Shown here: positions 10,854 through 22,435 of the stretch, piece by piece
How positions within the stretch are numbered: the first letter of the stretch is position 1
Layout: every line of letters begins with the position of its first letter
DNA from: Laburnicola sp. R22_1
Taxonomy: Eukaryota > Ascomycota > Dothideomycetes > Pleosporales > Didymosphaeriaceae
Assembly: GCA_014281115.1 (NCBI GenBank)
Contig: JACONQ010000017.1
Span: forward strand, 1,860,001 to 1,924,000
Direction: 5' to 3'
Length of the DNA stretch: 64,000 nucleotides
Notes under the pieces: generated by a model
Told to the model about the DNA's origin: nothing
The model's database searches: none
The model's input: only the letters and a program-made list of their open reading frames with translations
Translations under genes and position numbers: made by a program

Positions 10854-12725
10854 TATGGACCCAATTAACGCCACGATAGCAGCAATCGAAGCGCAAGAAC
10901 CAGGAGAATTTTTATCATACAATAAAATCGCCAAAGAATTTGGTGTTGTACGCTCTACGTTGACGCGCAGGCACCAACGCGTCACGCAGGCGCGTACTAT
11001 CACTGATAGTACACGTCGTCTACTCCATCCACAACAATAAAAGGGGCTTCTACAATATATCACCTACCTTACTAAGTGTGGCCTTCCTCCTACACGGCAG
11101 ATGATACAAAATTTTGCTTCCTACATGGCAAAAAGAGACGTTAGCATGTCCTGGGTTGATCGCTTTGTTAGGCGCAACCCCGACTCCTTAATCTCACAAT
11201 GGACGACTGGGCTTGACAGCAATCGCCACAAGGCTGATTCAGAGGCAAAATACAGGCTCTACTTTGAGCTTCTACACAAGAAAATTACAGAGTATAGTGT
11301 AGAGCCTCAGCATACGTACAATATGGACGAGAAAGGCTTCCTCCTTAGTATCACTGGCCGCTCAAAAGGATCTTCGATAGGCCTCTATATAAGAGTCGCC
11401 AAGTAAGGCAATCTATACAGGACGGCAGTTGTGAGTAGATCTCGCTTATCGCATGTATATGCGCCGACAGATCTACTGTTGATCCAGCGCTAATCTATTG
11501 ATCTGACGCCGCAACTCTACAATCAAGCTGGGTTGAAGAAATCAACGTCAATTCTCACAGAGTCTTTATCACCTCATCAACCTCTAGATAGTCAAACAAT
11601 AAGATAGGGCTTCAATGGCTTAAACAGGTGTTTGATCGCTGTACAAAGGAGAAGGCTCGACGGCAGTGGCGACTCCTAGTCCTTAATAGGCATGGATCTC
11701 ACGTTACTATGGATTTTATCAACTACTGCGATCAGAATAAGATCCTCCTTGCGATATTTCCCCCTCATGCGACTTATACGCTGCAGCCTCTTAACGTCTG
11801 CGTATTTAAGTCTCTCTTAGCTGCCTACTCTGACGAGCTCTCTAGATACCTGTATAGGAGCCAAGGACTGTTAACAATCGCCAAAAGAGACTTCTTTACG
11901 CTATTTTGGAAGGCCTGGACGACGTTAGTTACGCCGCAGTTGATTACCAAAGCTTTTAAGTGTACAGGTATCTTGCCGCCAGATCTAACGCCTATCCTTA
12001 AAAGGTTTAACAAAGAGACTCTGCCAGAGCCAGAATCACTAGTGAGCTCTACCTTAGTACTTAGCGCGTCAGATTGGCGTAAAATAGAGCGACTGTTACG
12101 CTCCACTGTGAAGGATATCGCGACTGAGGAGTCGCGTAAGCTAAGCCAGACGATACACTTAATCTCTGTACAAAAGCAGCTCCTAGAGCATGAAAATAAG
12201 GGTCTCCGAGAAGCTCTTGCAAACCAGAAACGGCGTCAAACAAAAGGCAAGACTCTGCCCTTAGAGCAACCTAAGGAGTGGCATGGAGGAGCAGTTTTCT
12301 GGTCACCTGCCCGCGTACAGAGGGCGCGTAACTCGCTCAGCCAGCAGGAGGCTGAAAAACAACAGTCACAACTCTAAAAAGCTCAGTAGTAAGAGATCTA
12401 TATAGCTAATAAACAGCTTAAAGCTCGTTTACAGTAGGAGAAGTGCGTTAAGCGGGCAGTAGCTAGAGATACGCGCGCTAAGGAGAAAGCTGATTAAGCT
12501 GCTGAGCGACGCCTCCGTTAACAGGCTCGCAAGACTTAACAACTTCAAAAACGCCTCAAAATTGCCAAAAAGGGAAGTCAGAAAGCTTCAAAAGCTACTC
12601 ATACAGTTACAAAGAGGAAGAAATCTACGCCAGCACCTGTACGCGTTGATGCGGCGGCATCTGCGCCATTAACGCCATCATCGCGCTGTGGCCGTATAAT
12701 CAGAACACTAAGCAGATATCTATAA
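10854..12725 (+). pseudogene. Broken pogo/Fot1-like transposase (element 1)
   Basis: Starts at ATG 10854 (MDPINATIAAIEAQEPGEF, a psq-type helix-turn-helix). It continues with a CENP-B-like block (GLPPTRQMIQNFAS, SWVDRFVRRNPDSLISQW) and then DDE motifs. Stops interrupt it at 11038, 11436, 11499, 11589, 12375, 12387 and 12390, with more to 12725. A one-base deletion in the A-run near 11365 shifts frame. The first catalytic Asp (YNMDEKGF) is kept. The second block reads LNRHGSH instead of the usual LDGHGSH (AAT at 11685-11687). The third reads QPLN instead of QPLD (AAC at 11793-11795). The tail is Lys/Arg/Gln-rich coiled-coil. Not able to make an active protein. Confidence 0.92.
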
Positions 12726-12838
12726 TCTGACTAGCTAGCAATCATCTATAGCTCTATGAGAAGCCAACTCTAGAAAATCTGGCGATAAAAGCTTTTGTGT
12801 AGAGCTCTATAGCCTCATATTGCTGGCTGAGCGATTAC

Positions 12839-12887
12839 GTTGTGGTTGCGCATTGAGTGACGGTGCGCATTGACTGCCGAGACAGGG
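12839..12887 (-). repeat. Right terminal inverted repeat, element 1
   Basis: Reverse complement of the left TIR with one mismatch. It carries the same two TCAATGCGCA motifs in inverted orientation. TA follows at 12888-12889. Confidence 0.95.
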
Positions 12888-12889
12888 TA

Positions 12890-13803
12890 TGGCTACACAA
12901 CACCCGGCAACATGGGATGTGATTATCTGCCTGCGAGTATCGGGAAACCACGCTGCCTTTTTTTTTGTGAACAAAGCTGCATCCCGCAACTATACTTTGG
13001 TAAAGGAAATAACTAGCTATAGCCTATTTTTCTGTGTACCAGCTCTGTGCAAGATATCTATCACATGAATACATGTGATCCAGTTGATGCGCTCATCGTT
13101 GCGTACACTCACGCTACCTTTGTATGATGCATGACGGCGTAGGTTGATGCCTAAAGTCTGGGGGAAGGTAAAAGTGAGACATAAATACGGCTTTTCCTTC
13201 GAGTGTTCAAAACGTAACTGACCTCGAGGTCGTGAGACGTTATTGTCGAATTAGGTCCACCGTTGGCTGAGGGCTCACTGCCACGCACTTACTAACCGCG
13301 TACCCGACCCTTGTCAGAAACGTGATCACGTGTCATTAGCGCCCACGCGCCACCACGGCTGAAGAGCTAAAGTTCCCCGCCCACTTTCAGGCTTCTCTCC
13401 ACCGTCATCGACTTCTTTTTGAATCTTTACCATCTATTGGCATCCTGATCCAGTTATTTGAAAAAAAAATTATACGTTCGTAATTCCTAATTATTTCATA
13501 TACATTGAGACCTTGTGGTGTCGCAACATCCCGTTCGACAGCTCTCGGGAGAGTGAGCCATCTTGGTGAGTCGATGGTCGAGACGAACGTGTCTTACTTT
13601 CCCCGTGTTCTTTATTTTCTTACCCCACTCTTGCACACTCCCGAACATTAGGGCTGGATCAGTCTCGCAACGTATTATTCGTCTCAAACCTGAATCGCGC
13701 ACACAGACCAGTATTCGTTGATGTATAAATACTTATCATTTATTAGACTACGGGACTATCATTCATCGAACTATACACGCTACCTCTGGACTCTAGATCT
13801 TAG
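12890..13803. other. Intergenic: presumed Argonaute promoter and 5' leader
   Basis: No gene recognised. Contains a 12-bp palindrome ACGTGATCACGT at 13320-13331, overlapping a CACGTG box, about 470 bp before the Argonaute ATG. The segment 13400-13800 has the pyrimidine-rich look of a fungal core promoter and leader. Confidence 0.45.
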
Positions 13804-16800
13804 ATGGCTGACAGAGGCCGTGGAGGGGGACGAGGCAGAGGCGACGGAGGCCCTCGTGGTGGCAGAGGCGGCGGCTTCGACAGAGGGGGTAGAGGTGGCG
13901 GCTTCGACAGAGGGGGTAGAGGTGGCGGCTTTGACCGTGGCGGTAGAGGCGGCGGTTTTCGAGGCGGCCGGGGTGGAGGAGACTCCAATAGGATATTCGG
14001 GTAAGTTCTCAATCCACCGGACATGGCCACAGCTTGCTGATTCCTATCTTAGGGCGGGAACCTTCCCTCGCCCGGATGCTGAGGTGACGAAAATTGAGGA
14101 TGCCACGGTCAACGATTTATCCAGTGCACTTGCGGGAACTTCGCTTGAAGAGCGACTCCCCCGGCGACCAAGTTACGGAAAGACGGGTAGACCCATCATT
14201 CTTTGGGCCAACTACTTCGAGCTGAAAGGGGTCAAGGCCGATACTGTCCTCTACCGGTATAGCGTTGCGTTTCAGCCCGACAATGAGCTTCCCAAGCCAA
14301 AAAAGAAACGGTTGATCGAGCTGCTCTTTCAACAAGCTCCATTTTCTGGGGCCCCGGTGGCGAGCGACTGGGCCCAGATCATCATATCAGGAAAGAAGCT
14401 CGAACTTGGTGCAGATCGCCCTGTGTACGAGATTGAGTGGTATCCAGCAGATGGAGAGCCTTTGCCTCCTCCCTCACCAGATGACACTGCGCAGCGGAAG
14501 CAGGCCCGTCAGCGAAACACGATGCGGGTACTTGTAGAAGCGCTTAACGATGTATCCATTGCAGAGCTCATCAAAGATTTGAAGGCGGGGAGTGTTGAAT
14601 ACCCCTCGAAGCTCGAGACCATTCAAGCCTTGAACGTCGTCCTCGCTTCCGGGCCCAGCTCTGACCAGAATATCGCCGTTGCCGGCGGTAACAAGTTCTA
14701 TCCGTTCGGTTTGCATCCCCAGCTCCAAACCTATGACCTGGGTTCTGGATTGCAAGCACTCCGGGGATACTTCACCAGCGTAAGGACTAGTGTGAATCGC
14801 ATCCTCGTCAACATCAATGTTGCTACAGGCGCTTTTTACAAAGCCGGGCCTCTGCTTAATATGATGAAAGACGTAACCGGCGGTGGACCTCCTCGAAATG
14901 CGGAAGAATACCGCCGATTAGCTGCCTTCGTACGCAAACTGCGTTTCGAAACAAACTACCTCCGCGAAAAGAAGAGTGGCAAAGTCGTAGGTCGAAAGCG
15001 AAAAGTCCATACCATCTTCGACCTCTCTCCGTTTGGAAAAAACGCAACGAACGTTAGTTTCAAATTGGCCGACTCCAAGGGCAAAGAAGAAACTGTGACC
15101 ATCCAGCAATTCTTTAAAAGAACGCATGACATCAATCTTTCTACGCCACAAGCTCCGTTAGTAAATTACGGAACTCGCGAGAAACCCATGTGGATTCCCT
15201 CAGAGCTGTGCACTGTCCTTAGCGGACAGCTAGCACGTCGGCTCTTGCAAGGTGACCAAACGCGTCACATGATAGAGTTTGCTGCACGGCGACCTGTTGA
15301 AAATGCGGAGTCGATCGTAAATGACGGGCTGAAGGTGACCAAAGTCAACCCAGGCCAGAACATCCACCTGTCGAAATTTGGCATTGATGTCAGTCCGAAC
15401 TTACTGACTGTTACCGGTCGTATTCTTCAGGCACCAGTATTGAGGTACAGGGGAACGACAACATGTCGCCCCAACAATGGAGCGTGGAACCTGGATGTTC
15501 GGGCTTTGGGTCAAAAGCCATTCCGAATAGCCAAAACCCTGGGTCCTTGGAATTGTCTCGTCATCACCAGTGGCCGACCCATCATCCAGGGTGGTATCGG
15601 AGAATTGAGGCAACATCTAGAATCTTTCAGGAGAACTCTTGAGACGTATGGGATGAGTCCGGCTGTTGTACAGCCCCCTCTCAGCCTTGACGTCCACTTC
15701 GGAGATCTTCAGAACAAAAATGTCGACAAGATCAAGGGATTGATATCTCAGACGCTGCGGACTGGATTCAAGGGGAAGCCTAACATGCTTCTGGTACTCC
15801 TGCCAAGCGACAATGCCGTACTGTATGATTGCATCAAGTCAGTGTGCGACGTGGACCTCGGAGTGCCGAATATTTGCAGCATTGCCAACAAGTTCACGAA
15901 AGAGAAGGGCCAGATGCAGTACTTTGCCAATGTGGCTATGAAATTTAACCAGAAGCTCGGAGGTGTGAACCACGCCATTGATATCGGCGACCTGAAGCCA
16001 CTCGATGCCGGAACAATCGTCTTCGGGATCGATGTAACTCATCCGTCCCCAGGAAGCTCGTCCGAATCTCCCAGCATCGCTGGTGTTGTTGCGTCGGTAG
16101 ACGCCAACTTCTCACAATATCTCGCCAGTATGCGATCTCAGGAGGGACGCAAAGAGATGGTTACGGACCTCACAGAAATGATTGTCGAGCGTCTAAAGGT
16201 CTGGCAGGTGCGTAACGGCGGTCGGTCGCCTACAAAGATCATTGTGTACCGAGATGGTGTCTCTGAGGGTCAATACCCTATCGTCATGCGCGAAGAGTAC
16301 CCGCGTTTCGTCGACGCATTCAACAAAGTATACGGTGCAGCGTCCAAGCACCCAAAAATATCCATTGTCGTGGTTGGTAAACGCCACCACACCCGGTTTT
16401 ACAACACCGACGCGAAGGATACAGATGGAAGGACCGGCAACCCGATGCCTGGGACTGTTGTCGACCGTGGGGTCACCGGCGAGAAGCTGTTCGACTTCTT
16501 CCTGATTGCGCATCAAGGTCTGCAGGGCACCTCAAAGCCCGCCCACTACGCCGTTTTGAAGGACGAGAACAAGCTCGGAGCTGACCAGCTCCAGACATTG
16601 GTAAGTGGCTAGCGTCCAGACCCATCAGCTTTGTCGATGCTAATCTCATTAGACACACAACATGTGTTACACATTCGCTCGAGCGACACGATCAGTCAGT
16701 CTCTGTCCGCCGGCGTACTACGCGGACCTTCTCTGCGAGCGGGGCCGCTCCTATCTTCACGCTGTCCTGAAAGGCGGCGACTCTGCTATCGGCTTCCAGG

Positions 16801-16859
16801 ATCATCACTGGCACCGAGACGTCCACCCAGCGCTCATGAATACAATGTATTACCTTTAA
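13804..16859 (+). CDS. AGO: Argonaute (QDE-2/Sms-2-type small-RNA effector)
   Basis: Small-RNA-guided slicer of quelling/RNAi or meiotic silencing; which of the two fungal paralogues it is cannot be decided here. Exons 13804-14000, 14053-16600 and 16653-16859 (introns 14001-14052 and 16601-16652) give 983 residues, close to the usual size. Residues 1-65 are an RGG-rich tail with three 9-residue GGFDRGGRG units. Then come ArgoN, linker 1, PAZ (about 310-430), Mid and PIWI. The slicer tetrad is complete: D726 in GIDVTHP, E767 in RKEMVTDL, D800 in [10 protein letters not shown] and H897 in PAHYAVL. The protein ends MNTMYYL, close to the C-terminus typical of Argonautes. The start at 13804 is chosen because an upstream open frame read through the first intron lacks the RGG tail. 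Confidence 0.95.
13870..13950 (+). repeat. 27-bp tandem repeat coding for the Argonaute RGG tail
   Basis: Three 27-bp units (13870-13896, 13897-13923, 13924-13950) encode GGFDRGGRG. The first two are identical in DNA and the third diverges at several third positions, so copy number may vary between strains. Confidence 0.85.
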
Positions 16860-17871
16860 GCGATGGGCGCAACATCCTTCACCTTCCGACACATGACAAA
16901 AATCTTACCCGAGTTTGAATCAACGTCAATCATTGACGATTGCAACACTGAGCCATTCAGCGACTTTCGAGTTGCAACCCAGAGCAGACTTTGCGAAGGC
17001 TGCTTTCGCTTTTATACCCGGTCTTTCTGGTATACTAGGCTATGGGTGAGATTCTATCTTCCTGTTGTGTTCAATCGCGATAGGAAGGGAGATTTCACCC
17101 GTTCACCCAGGTTCAACACCTTGTCAGGACAAGCTGTCCATACCAGTACAATAGCGCTGGAAATTCCTCTCTATCGCACAGCTTCCTGTTTTTTCTTTCT
17201 ATACTCACCCTAGTCACTCTCTTGGGCATCGATGTTTGCAATATATGGTACGGATTGGGTTTGCGCTCCGAAAGAAGTTTGATCATCTGCCAATTTGCCC
17301 TTCTATCTACTTTGGAGCCTGGATATGTAGCACCCAACTAGAATGAAAGTCTATTCTTTCACACAGCCATGCATTGGATACGTGAAGCTTCACAACTGAA
17401 GTGCATGTAGTTGTAACTTGTAAGCACCCGCCGCCCGCACGGAAGTCGTCCAGCATGTGTGGGGCAGCGGCGGGCGCTCGGCTTGGTCGCGCCTTCCCCG
17501 CGTGGGCGCCTGAGGCCGCAGGGGTCGCGTTCCACGGATACCCAACCACTCGCGCCTGCCTCCCAGCCATCCCGTTTCGCGTTTCACCCCTCGCCCCTGG
17601 CTGGCTGTTCGCTGGCGCTCCCCGCGATATGCCCAGTCCGTGCGCCGTCGACGGCAGTCTTCCACTGCTCCTCCATGCTCTGCGCTCGCCAGGCACCGAT
17701 GTCTCATAGCGCCCGTCCATCACGAGACTGTTCCATGTGCCAGCACCCTTCGCGCCTCTCCTGTCGTACCACCGCCCTTCGAACGGTAGCATAGACCGCA
17801 GAACCAGCCTCCCCACTTCCCACTGCACCTGCCCGCAACCTTGGGCCCGGCGCATTGCAGCCACCGCGCAG
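16860..17871. other. Intergenic between Argonaute and the next gene
   Basis: Argonaute 3' flank followed by a GC-rich stretch (17440-17870) that is probably promoter and leader of the downstream gene. A 185-codon open frame on the minus strand at 17307-17864 is Arg/Gly/Ala-rich compositional noise and is not called. Confidence 0.5.
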
Positions 17872-19716
17872 ATGATGGACCACGGATCAACCTACTCGGA
17901 CCTGCCGTCGCTCAGCGCATCGCTCGAGGACTTTGACCCCGAGCGCAGTATGCACTCGGCTTACAGCGCGCGCTCCAACATGCACTCGTCGCGCTGGAGC
18001 GTCCCGCCGCCCGAGCACGAAGAGTCGGAAGCGGAATCCGAAGGCCCGTGGGCGCCTCCCGCGTGGCAGAAGAACAACAGTCAATGGTTCCGAAAGTCGA
18101 TAGGCGATAGCGGCTTGCGATCGAGCCCCTCCAAGTCGCCGGCTGCCAGCCGATACCAATATCGCGCCGACCGTGAAATCACCCCGTCCCGCATACCTCT
18201 GCCCGACTCGCCCATGAAGGGTTCACCACGCACCAGCCCTGAACCTATACCCGAGCACGAGCAGTGGCTCTGCACGCCCGACACCATTGCTTCGAGAATG
18301 CAGAGTCCATCCGTGGAGCCCCAAACTAATGCAGGCGCGCAACAACACGCAGCCGAAGAGATGGACTCGCCGCAGCCCGAAGAACCAGGCAAGCTAGACG
18401 GATGTAGGTATCTCCTTCCTTTTATCATTTCGTCCCTTGCATGCATTCACACAAGTCCTGGTCGCCCTAACATGGCTAGTTGTAAAATTCGTCTTCAAAG
18501 GCGAGACCTTATTTCATACTGCACCTCTCGAAGAGGGTATTTCGTCTGTCCTCCATGGTATATCAACAACAAAGGTCATCAGTAGTTTGCTCGTCCTACT
18601 CCTTTCTTGTCTTCTAATACACCCATGGAACACCAACGAACTTCGAGGACCGGACGTCGCCAATCTCGCAAACATGGCGAAGCAGTTTGAGCCGCTCATG
18701 TACGCATCAGAGAACGTGATCCCGCGATCTCGCGAACTCGCCGAGGCCTCCATCGCGGTCCAGGATCTAGGAGAGAGCGTGCGCGCAAGTAACATGTCAG
18801 GGTCGAGAGTGATTATCGATCAGTTGGATGATTTGGGCGACAGTCTAAAGGTGCTCTCTGAACAGATCACGAGTTTTTTCACAAACGTCGATGGCGACAT
18901 GGACTCGTAAGTATTGTCGCATCCGACGTCGAGATTGGCCTAACATGATGTAGTATCATTCATGCTATGGAATGGGCTAAGCGTCAACTCCAAAGCATTC
19001 AAGGACCAAAGGCGGGTGTCATCGATACCATCATCGGCAACGTTCACGGGGGCTTGGGCAGGATTGGAGCACTCGAGAGGAACGGCCAAATCACTGTGGT
19101 CGGAAAGATGGTCACCGAAGTGATGGGACACACGGCGCAGCAGCGTGCCAAGGTGACTCTACAGCTCACCTTCGATTACCTTCTTTCCACGCTGGAGGAA
19201 AACTTGGCCAACGAGCTCGCGCGCGCGGATATTCTCTTTCAACTGTTTGACAGTGTGGATCGCCAGTTCCACAACCTTCACCGGTCCGTGGCCAAGGAGG
19301 AAGACAGCCTCGCAGCCAAGAAGGACGAGTTTCTGGCATCGCTGTGGCGTACCACAATCACCAACAAGTTGAAACTCAAGAAATACGACCGAAATTTGAG
19401 GTTGCTGAAAGACGTGCGTGCCAGCACATTGGCGAACAAGTCGGAGCTTAAAAGCAACATTCAGATCATTCACACGGTCAGGGACCAGCTCGACAAGGCG
19501 CGCAAGCATCTCGTGTCACCGCTCATCCGGGGCGCGCAGTCGAATTCGTTTGGGATAGAACAGCAGCTCGAGGATCTTTCTGGCACGCACGGCTTCCTCA
19601 AAGGTGTGCGCGACTCGCAGAAGCCCAAGTTTATCAAGCAACTGTTCGCCGAGTCCAACAAGCCGATCCGCATCACGTCGGGCAGAGACGACGACGACGA
19701 AGAGGCGGAGTACTGA
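17872..19716 (+). CDS. Unrecognised two-TM membrane protein with coiled-coil C-terminus
   Basis: I do not recognise the family. Exons 17872-18403, 18456-18906 and 18954-19716 (introns 18404-18455 and 18907-18953) give 581 residues; an in-frame ATG at 17875 is an equal start candidate. Residues 1-177 are disordered, Ser/Pro/Glu-rich, with several SP and TP sites (likely phosphorylated). Two hydrophobic segments follow: FLVALTWLVVKFVF, near residue 180, and VISSLLVLLLSCLLI, about 40 residues later. The remaining 350 residues are mostly amphipathic helix (for example NELARADILFQLFDSVDRQFHNLHRSV, in two halves), and the end is acidic (GRDDDDEEAEY). The pattern suggests an ER or nuclear-envelope anchored scaffold, but this is inference. 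No signal peptide. Expression, conservation and function are unknown. Confidence 0.8.
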
Positions 19717-20704
19717 GAAGCGGGTCAGTTTTGTGGCTCAGGCGTACGATCGAATTGCAGGTTACGAAGCATTGCGACTTGGATAGACAAAGCAGCAGGC
19801 ATTAGCACGGCTCGGAGTTTTTTTTTTGGCCCGGAGACTGGGGAGCGGAGGCGTCGGGTGTTGGTCAGGCGCACTCCTTACGGTAGCCATTTCAGTTGCG
19901 GTAACATGGTGTGTGTTTTGGGGTTTGGATTTCGATATCACGGGCGCGGTGGAGAGGGCAGCTTGAGCTTGGGAAATGTTGGTTTTTGGGCGGTGTTGAT
20001 ACATTTCGCGTACGCGCCTGTAGCAACTATGCAGAGTATCACAGCTTGGCACTGGTGCCCCACCAAGGTGCTCGCGAGGTAGGCTTAATTGCGCGTCCGT
20101 GCGCTGGCCGCTGGGCGGGATGGACGGTAGGTAAGGAAGGAGCTTGGGCCCGGCGGACCCCTGACGTCACACCACGGCCGGACGATGCTGTCCAGCCTGT
20201 CCCCACCGCCCAGCCACGCCATCTTTGTTAACGCGGCAGAGGCGGCGCAAGAGCGCTTTGTTGGACGGCGCAAACGACGCGCTGCAACGACGGCAGATGT
20301 GGGAGACTCGTGGCCGTGGCTGGCTGCGCAGAGGGAGTCTGAGGGACCCACAGGATCGACAGGTCGGCCCCTCTCTTGATGAAGCATGGCCGCGGCTTGT
20401 CTGGCTTCGGGGGCTTGGCAATGGGGCAGTGCTGCGCTGCTGGCCCGGCCGACCTCCGAGCTGCCAAACGCGGGCGTCATGGCGACGAAGCGCGACCAGA
20501 CCATCTCCACCGTCTCCTTCCTGCCTCTGTGCTCCCCTCAGCCATCATCATCCGCCGTCTAGCCACGGACAGATTTTTCAATTCGCTAAGCCGCTTCACT
20601 CGCCGCCTTTCCGCTATATACGCCGTCAGCGCCGGCCATCTCCTGTCGCAAAGCTCCCGCTGCCTCTGGCCCGTTACGGACTCTGCCAGCAGTGCAGCAC
20701 AGCA
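19717..20704. other. Intergenic: presumed promoter and leader of the Ca2+/H+ exchanger
   Basis: No gene recognised. A perfect CRE palindrome TGACGTCA lies at 20162-20169, about 540 bp upstream of the proposed exchanger ATG. The last 300 bases are CT-rich, as in fungal leaders. Confidence 0.45.
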
Positions 20705-22435
20705 ATGAGTGAGTGCCAACCCCATGACCCTCGTCCCGCACCCGTGGTCGCCCTGCCGTCTTTGTCGCTGGTCTTGGTGCTCGGCATCCGCCCTTCAAGC
20801 CGTCACCACCATCCGCGCTGCTGGACCGCTCGTCGCTCCACTGCCCGGCGCAGCCACCTCGTCTTAGAAGAGACGTCCTGTCGCGAACGCTTGGCTAATC
20901 TTTGCCGCTTGGCGCCTGCTATACAGACGCGTTAAAATACAAGTTCCACCGTGAAGGCCGTCACAAGTTCAATAACCACCAACGCGCGCATACCATGCCG
21001 GCCACGCTTTCCAATGGCTCGCTCACCGAGTCGAGCCCGCTGCTCGGCCGGCCTGGCTACCACGAGGAGCCCAAGTGGAAGTCGTACTCCAAGACCGTAG
21101 GCCAGATGATCTGGGGGACCCTGTGCAGCAACTATGTCAACGTTCTGCTCATCTTCGTGCCGCTGGGCATCATCGCTGGCAAAATGCACTGGTCGCCCAC
21201 GGCCGTCTTCATCCTCAACTTCATCGCCATCATGCCGCTCGCTGCCCTGCTGAGCTTTGCGACCGAAGAGCTGTCGGCGAAGCTGGGCCAGACGCTAGGC
21301 GGACTGTGCAATGCGACATTCGGAAACGCCGTGGAACTCATTGTAAGCCGTGCCTACCCGCCGCAGTGCAACTCGGTCTAACGGCGGCAGGTCTCCATTG
21401 TGGCTCTCAAGGCAAACCAAATCCGTGTTGTCCAGGCCAGCATGCTCGGCAGCATCCTGTCCAACCTGCTCCTGGTGAGTCGGGCGAACCATGACTCGTG
21501 TCCAGCACTGACAAGCATACAGGTCCTCGGCTGCTGCTTTCTCGCAGGTGGAGTGCGCGCAACAGAGCGCGAGTTCAATGTGACCGTGGCTTCGACCATG
21601 TCTTCTTTGATGGCTGTTTCCGCGGCTGCGCTCATCATTCCCGCTACGCTCTACACAGCCATTTCGGAAGACAGCGACCATAGGATTCCCGAGACGGACC
21701 CCAACATCCAGCTCTTGTCCCGCGGCACCGCTATTATCCTCCTCTTGCTGTATATTCTCTACGTCATCTTCCAGCTCTTTACGCACCACGAACTATTCGC
21801 CGATGCCGAAAACCAAGAAGAAGGAGGAGCCGACGAGGAAGACGACCAAGACCGCCAGGACGGCGACACTTTGGGTCCCGTCGCCGCAATGGTTGCGCTC
21901 GTTGTCGTCACCGTCGGGATCGCCTTCTGTGCTGATTACCTCGTCGATAGCATCGACGCGATTGTGGAGACGGCTCATATTAACAAGACATTCATCGGTT
22001 TGATACTGATCCCGATTGTCGGAAATGCCGCCGAGCACGTGACAGCCGTAGTGGTCGCTCTCAAGGGCAAGATGGATCTCGCCGTCAACGTGGCCATTGG
22101 CAGCAGTCTGCAGATTGCGCTCTTCGTGACGCCGTTCCTGGTGATCCTGGGCTGGATCATGAACCGCAACATGACGCTGCACTTCCAGGGCTTCGAAACC
22201 GTCGTCTTCTTCCTGTCCGTCTTGGTCGTCAACTACTTGATCCAAGACGGCAAGAGCAACTATTTGGAGGGCTGCATGTGTCTTGGGATGTGAGTTTGGC
22301 CCCCTCTTCACTTGATATTTTCACGGCGCTAATCTGGATACTACTAGGTATTTCATCATCGCTTTGGCTTTCTACGTCAAGCCCGAATCGGCAAGCGGAG
22401 ATATTGGCAGCAGTTTCTTTGCAGGCTTTTGGTAG
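20705..22435 (+). CDS. VCX1: Vacuolar Ca2+/H+ exchanger (CAX family)
   Basis: Exports cytosolic Ca2+ into the vacuole using the proton gradient made by the V-ATPase (subunit a is at 53.4 kb). Exons 20705-20708, 20927-21342, 21391-21474, 21523-22289 and 22348-22435 give 452 residues. Both alpha-repeat signatures are present: GNAVELI in the first half and GNAAEHVTAVVVALKGKMD in the second. They are separated by about 10 hydrophobic helices and an acidic loop (EEGGADEEDDQD) typical of CAX antiporters. The first exon is only ATGA, joined by a 218-bp intron (ATGA/GTGAGT ... CTATACAG) to an open frame that runs into MPATLSNGSL; if that is wrong, the start is ATG 20995. Convergent with the GH81 gene. 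Confidence 0.9.

Larger units (their letters stand above)
10766..12887 (+). mobile_element. Complete pogo/Fot1-like DNA transposon, inactivated
   Basis: Element of 2,122 bp bounded by 49-bp terminal inverted repeats (one mismatch). It is flanked by TA on both sides (10764-10765 and 12888-12889), the target-site duplication of Tc1/mariner/pogo elements. Inside is one plus-strand transposase frame (pseudogene entry) with CENP-B-type helix-turn-helix and DDE blocks. Sequence character fits RIP: many stop codons that can be derived from CAA, CAG or TGG, and loss of two catalytic aspartates by G-to-A change. The element lies between the divergent uS7m and Argonaute genes, 758 bp from the former and 916 bp from the latter start codon. 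Confidence 0.93.

Noticed and set aside
13718..13803. Upstream start giving a longer Argonaute read through intron 1
   Set aside because: That reading translates the RGG repeats in the wrong frame (Ala/Glu/Val-rich); splicing 14000/14053 from ATG 13804 gives the normal Argonaute N-terminus.
17307..17864. 185-codon minus-strand open frame before the two-TM protein gene
   Set aside because: Arg/Gly/Ala-rich composition follows local GC bias, there is no recognisable domain, and it overlaps the likely leader of the plus-strand gene.
2767..22435. A defence or incompatibility island linking HET, transposon and Argonaute
   Set aside because: They are separated by housekeeping genes on mixed strands; nothing in sequence or orientation suggests co-regulation.
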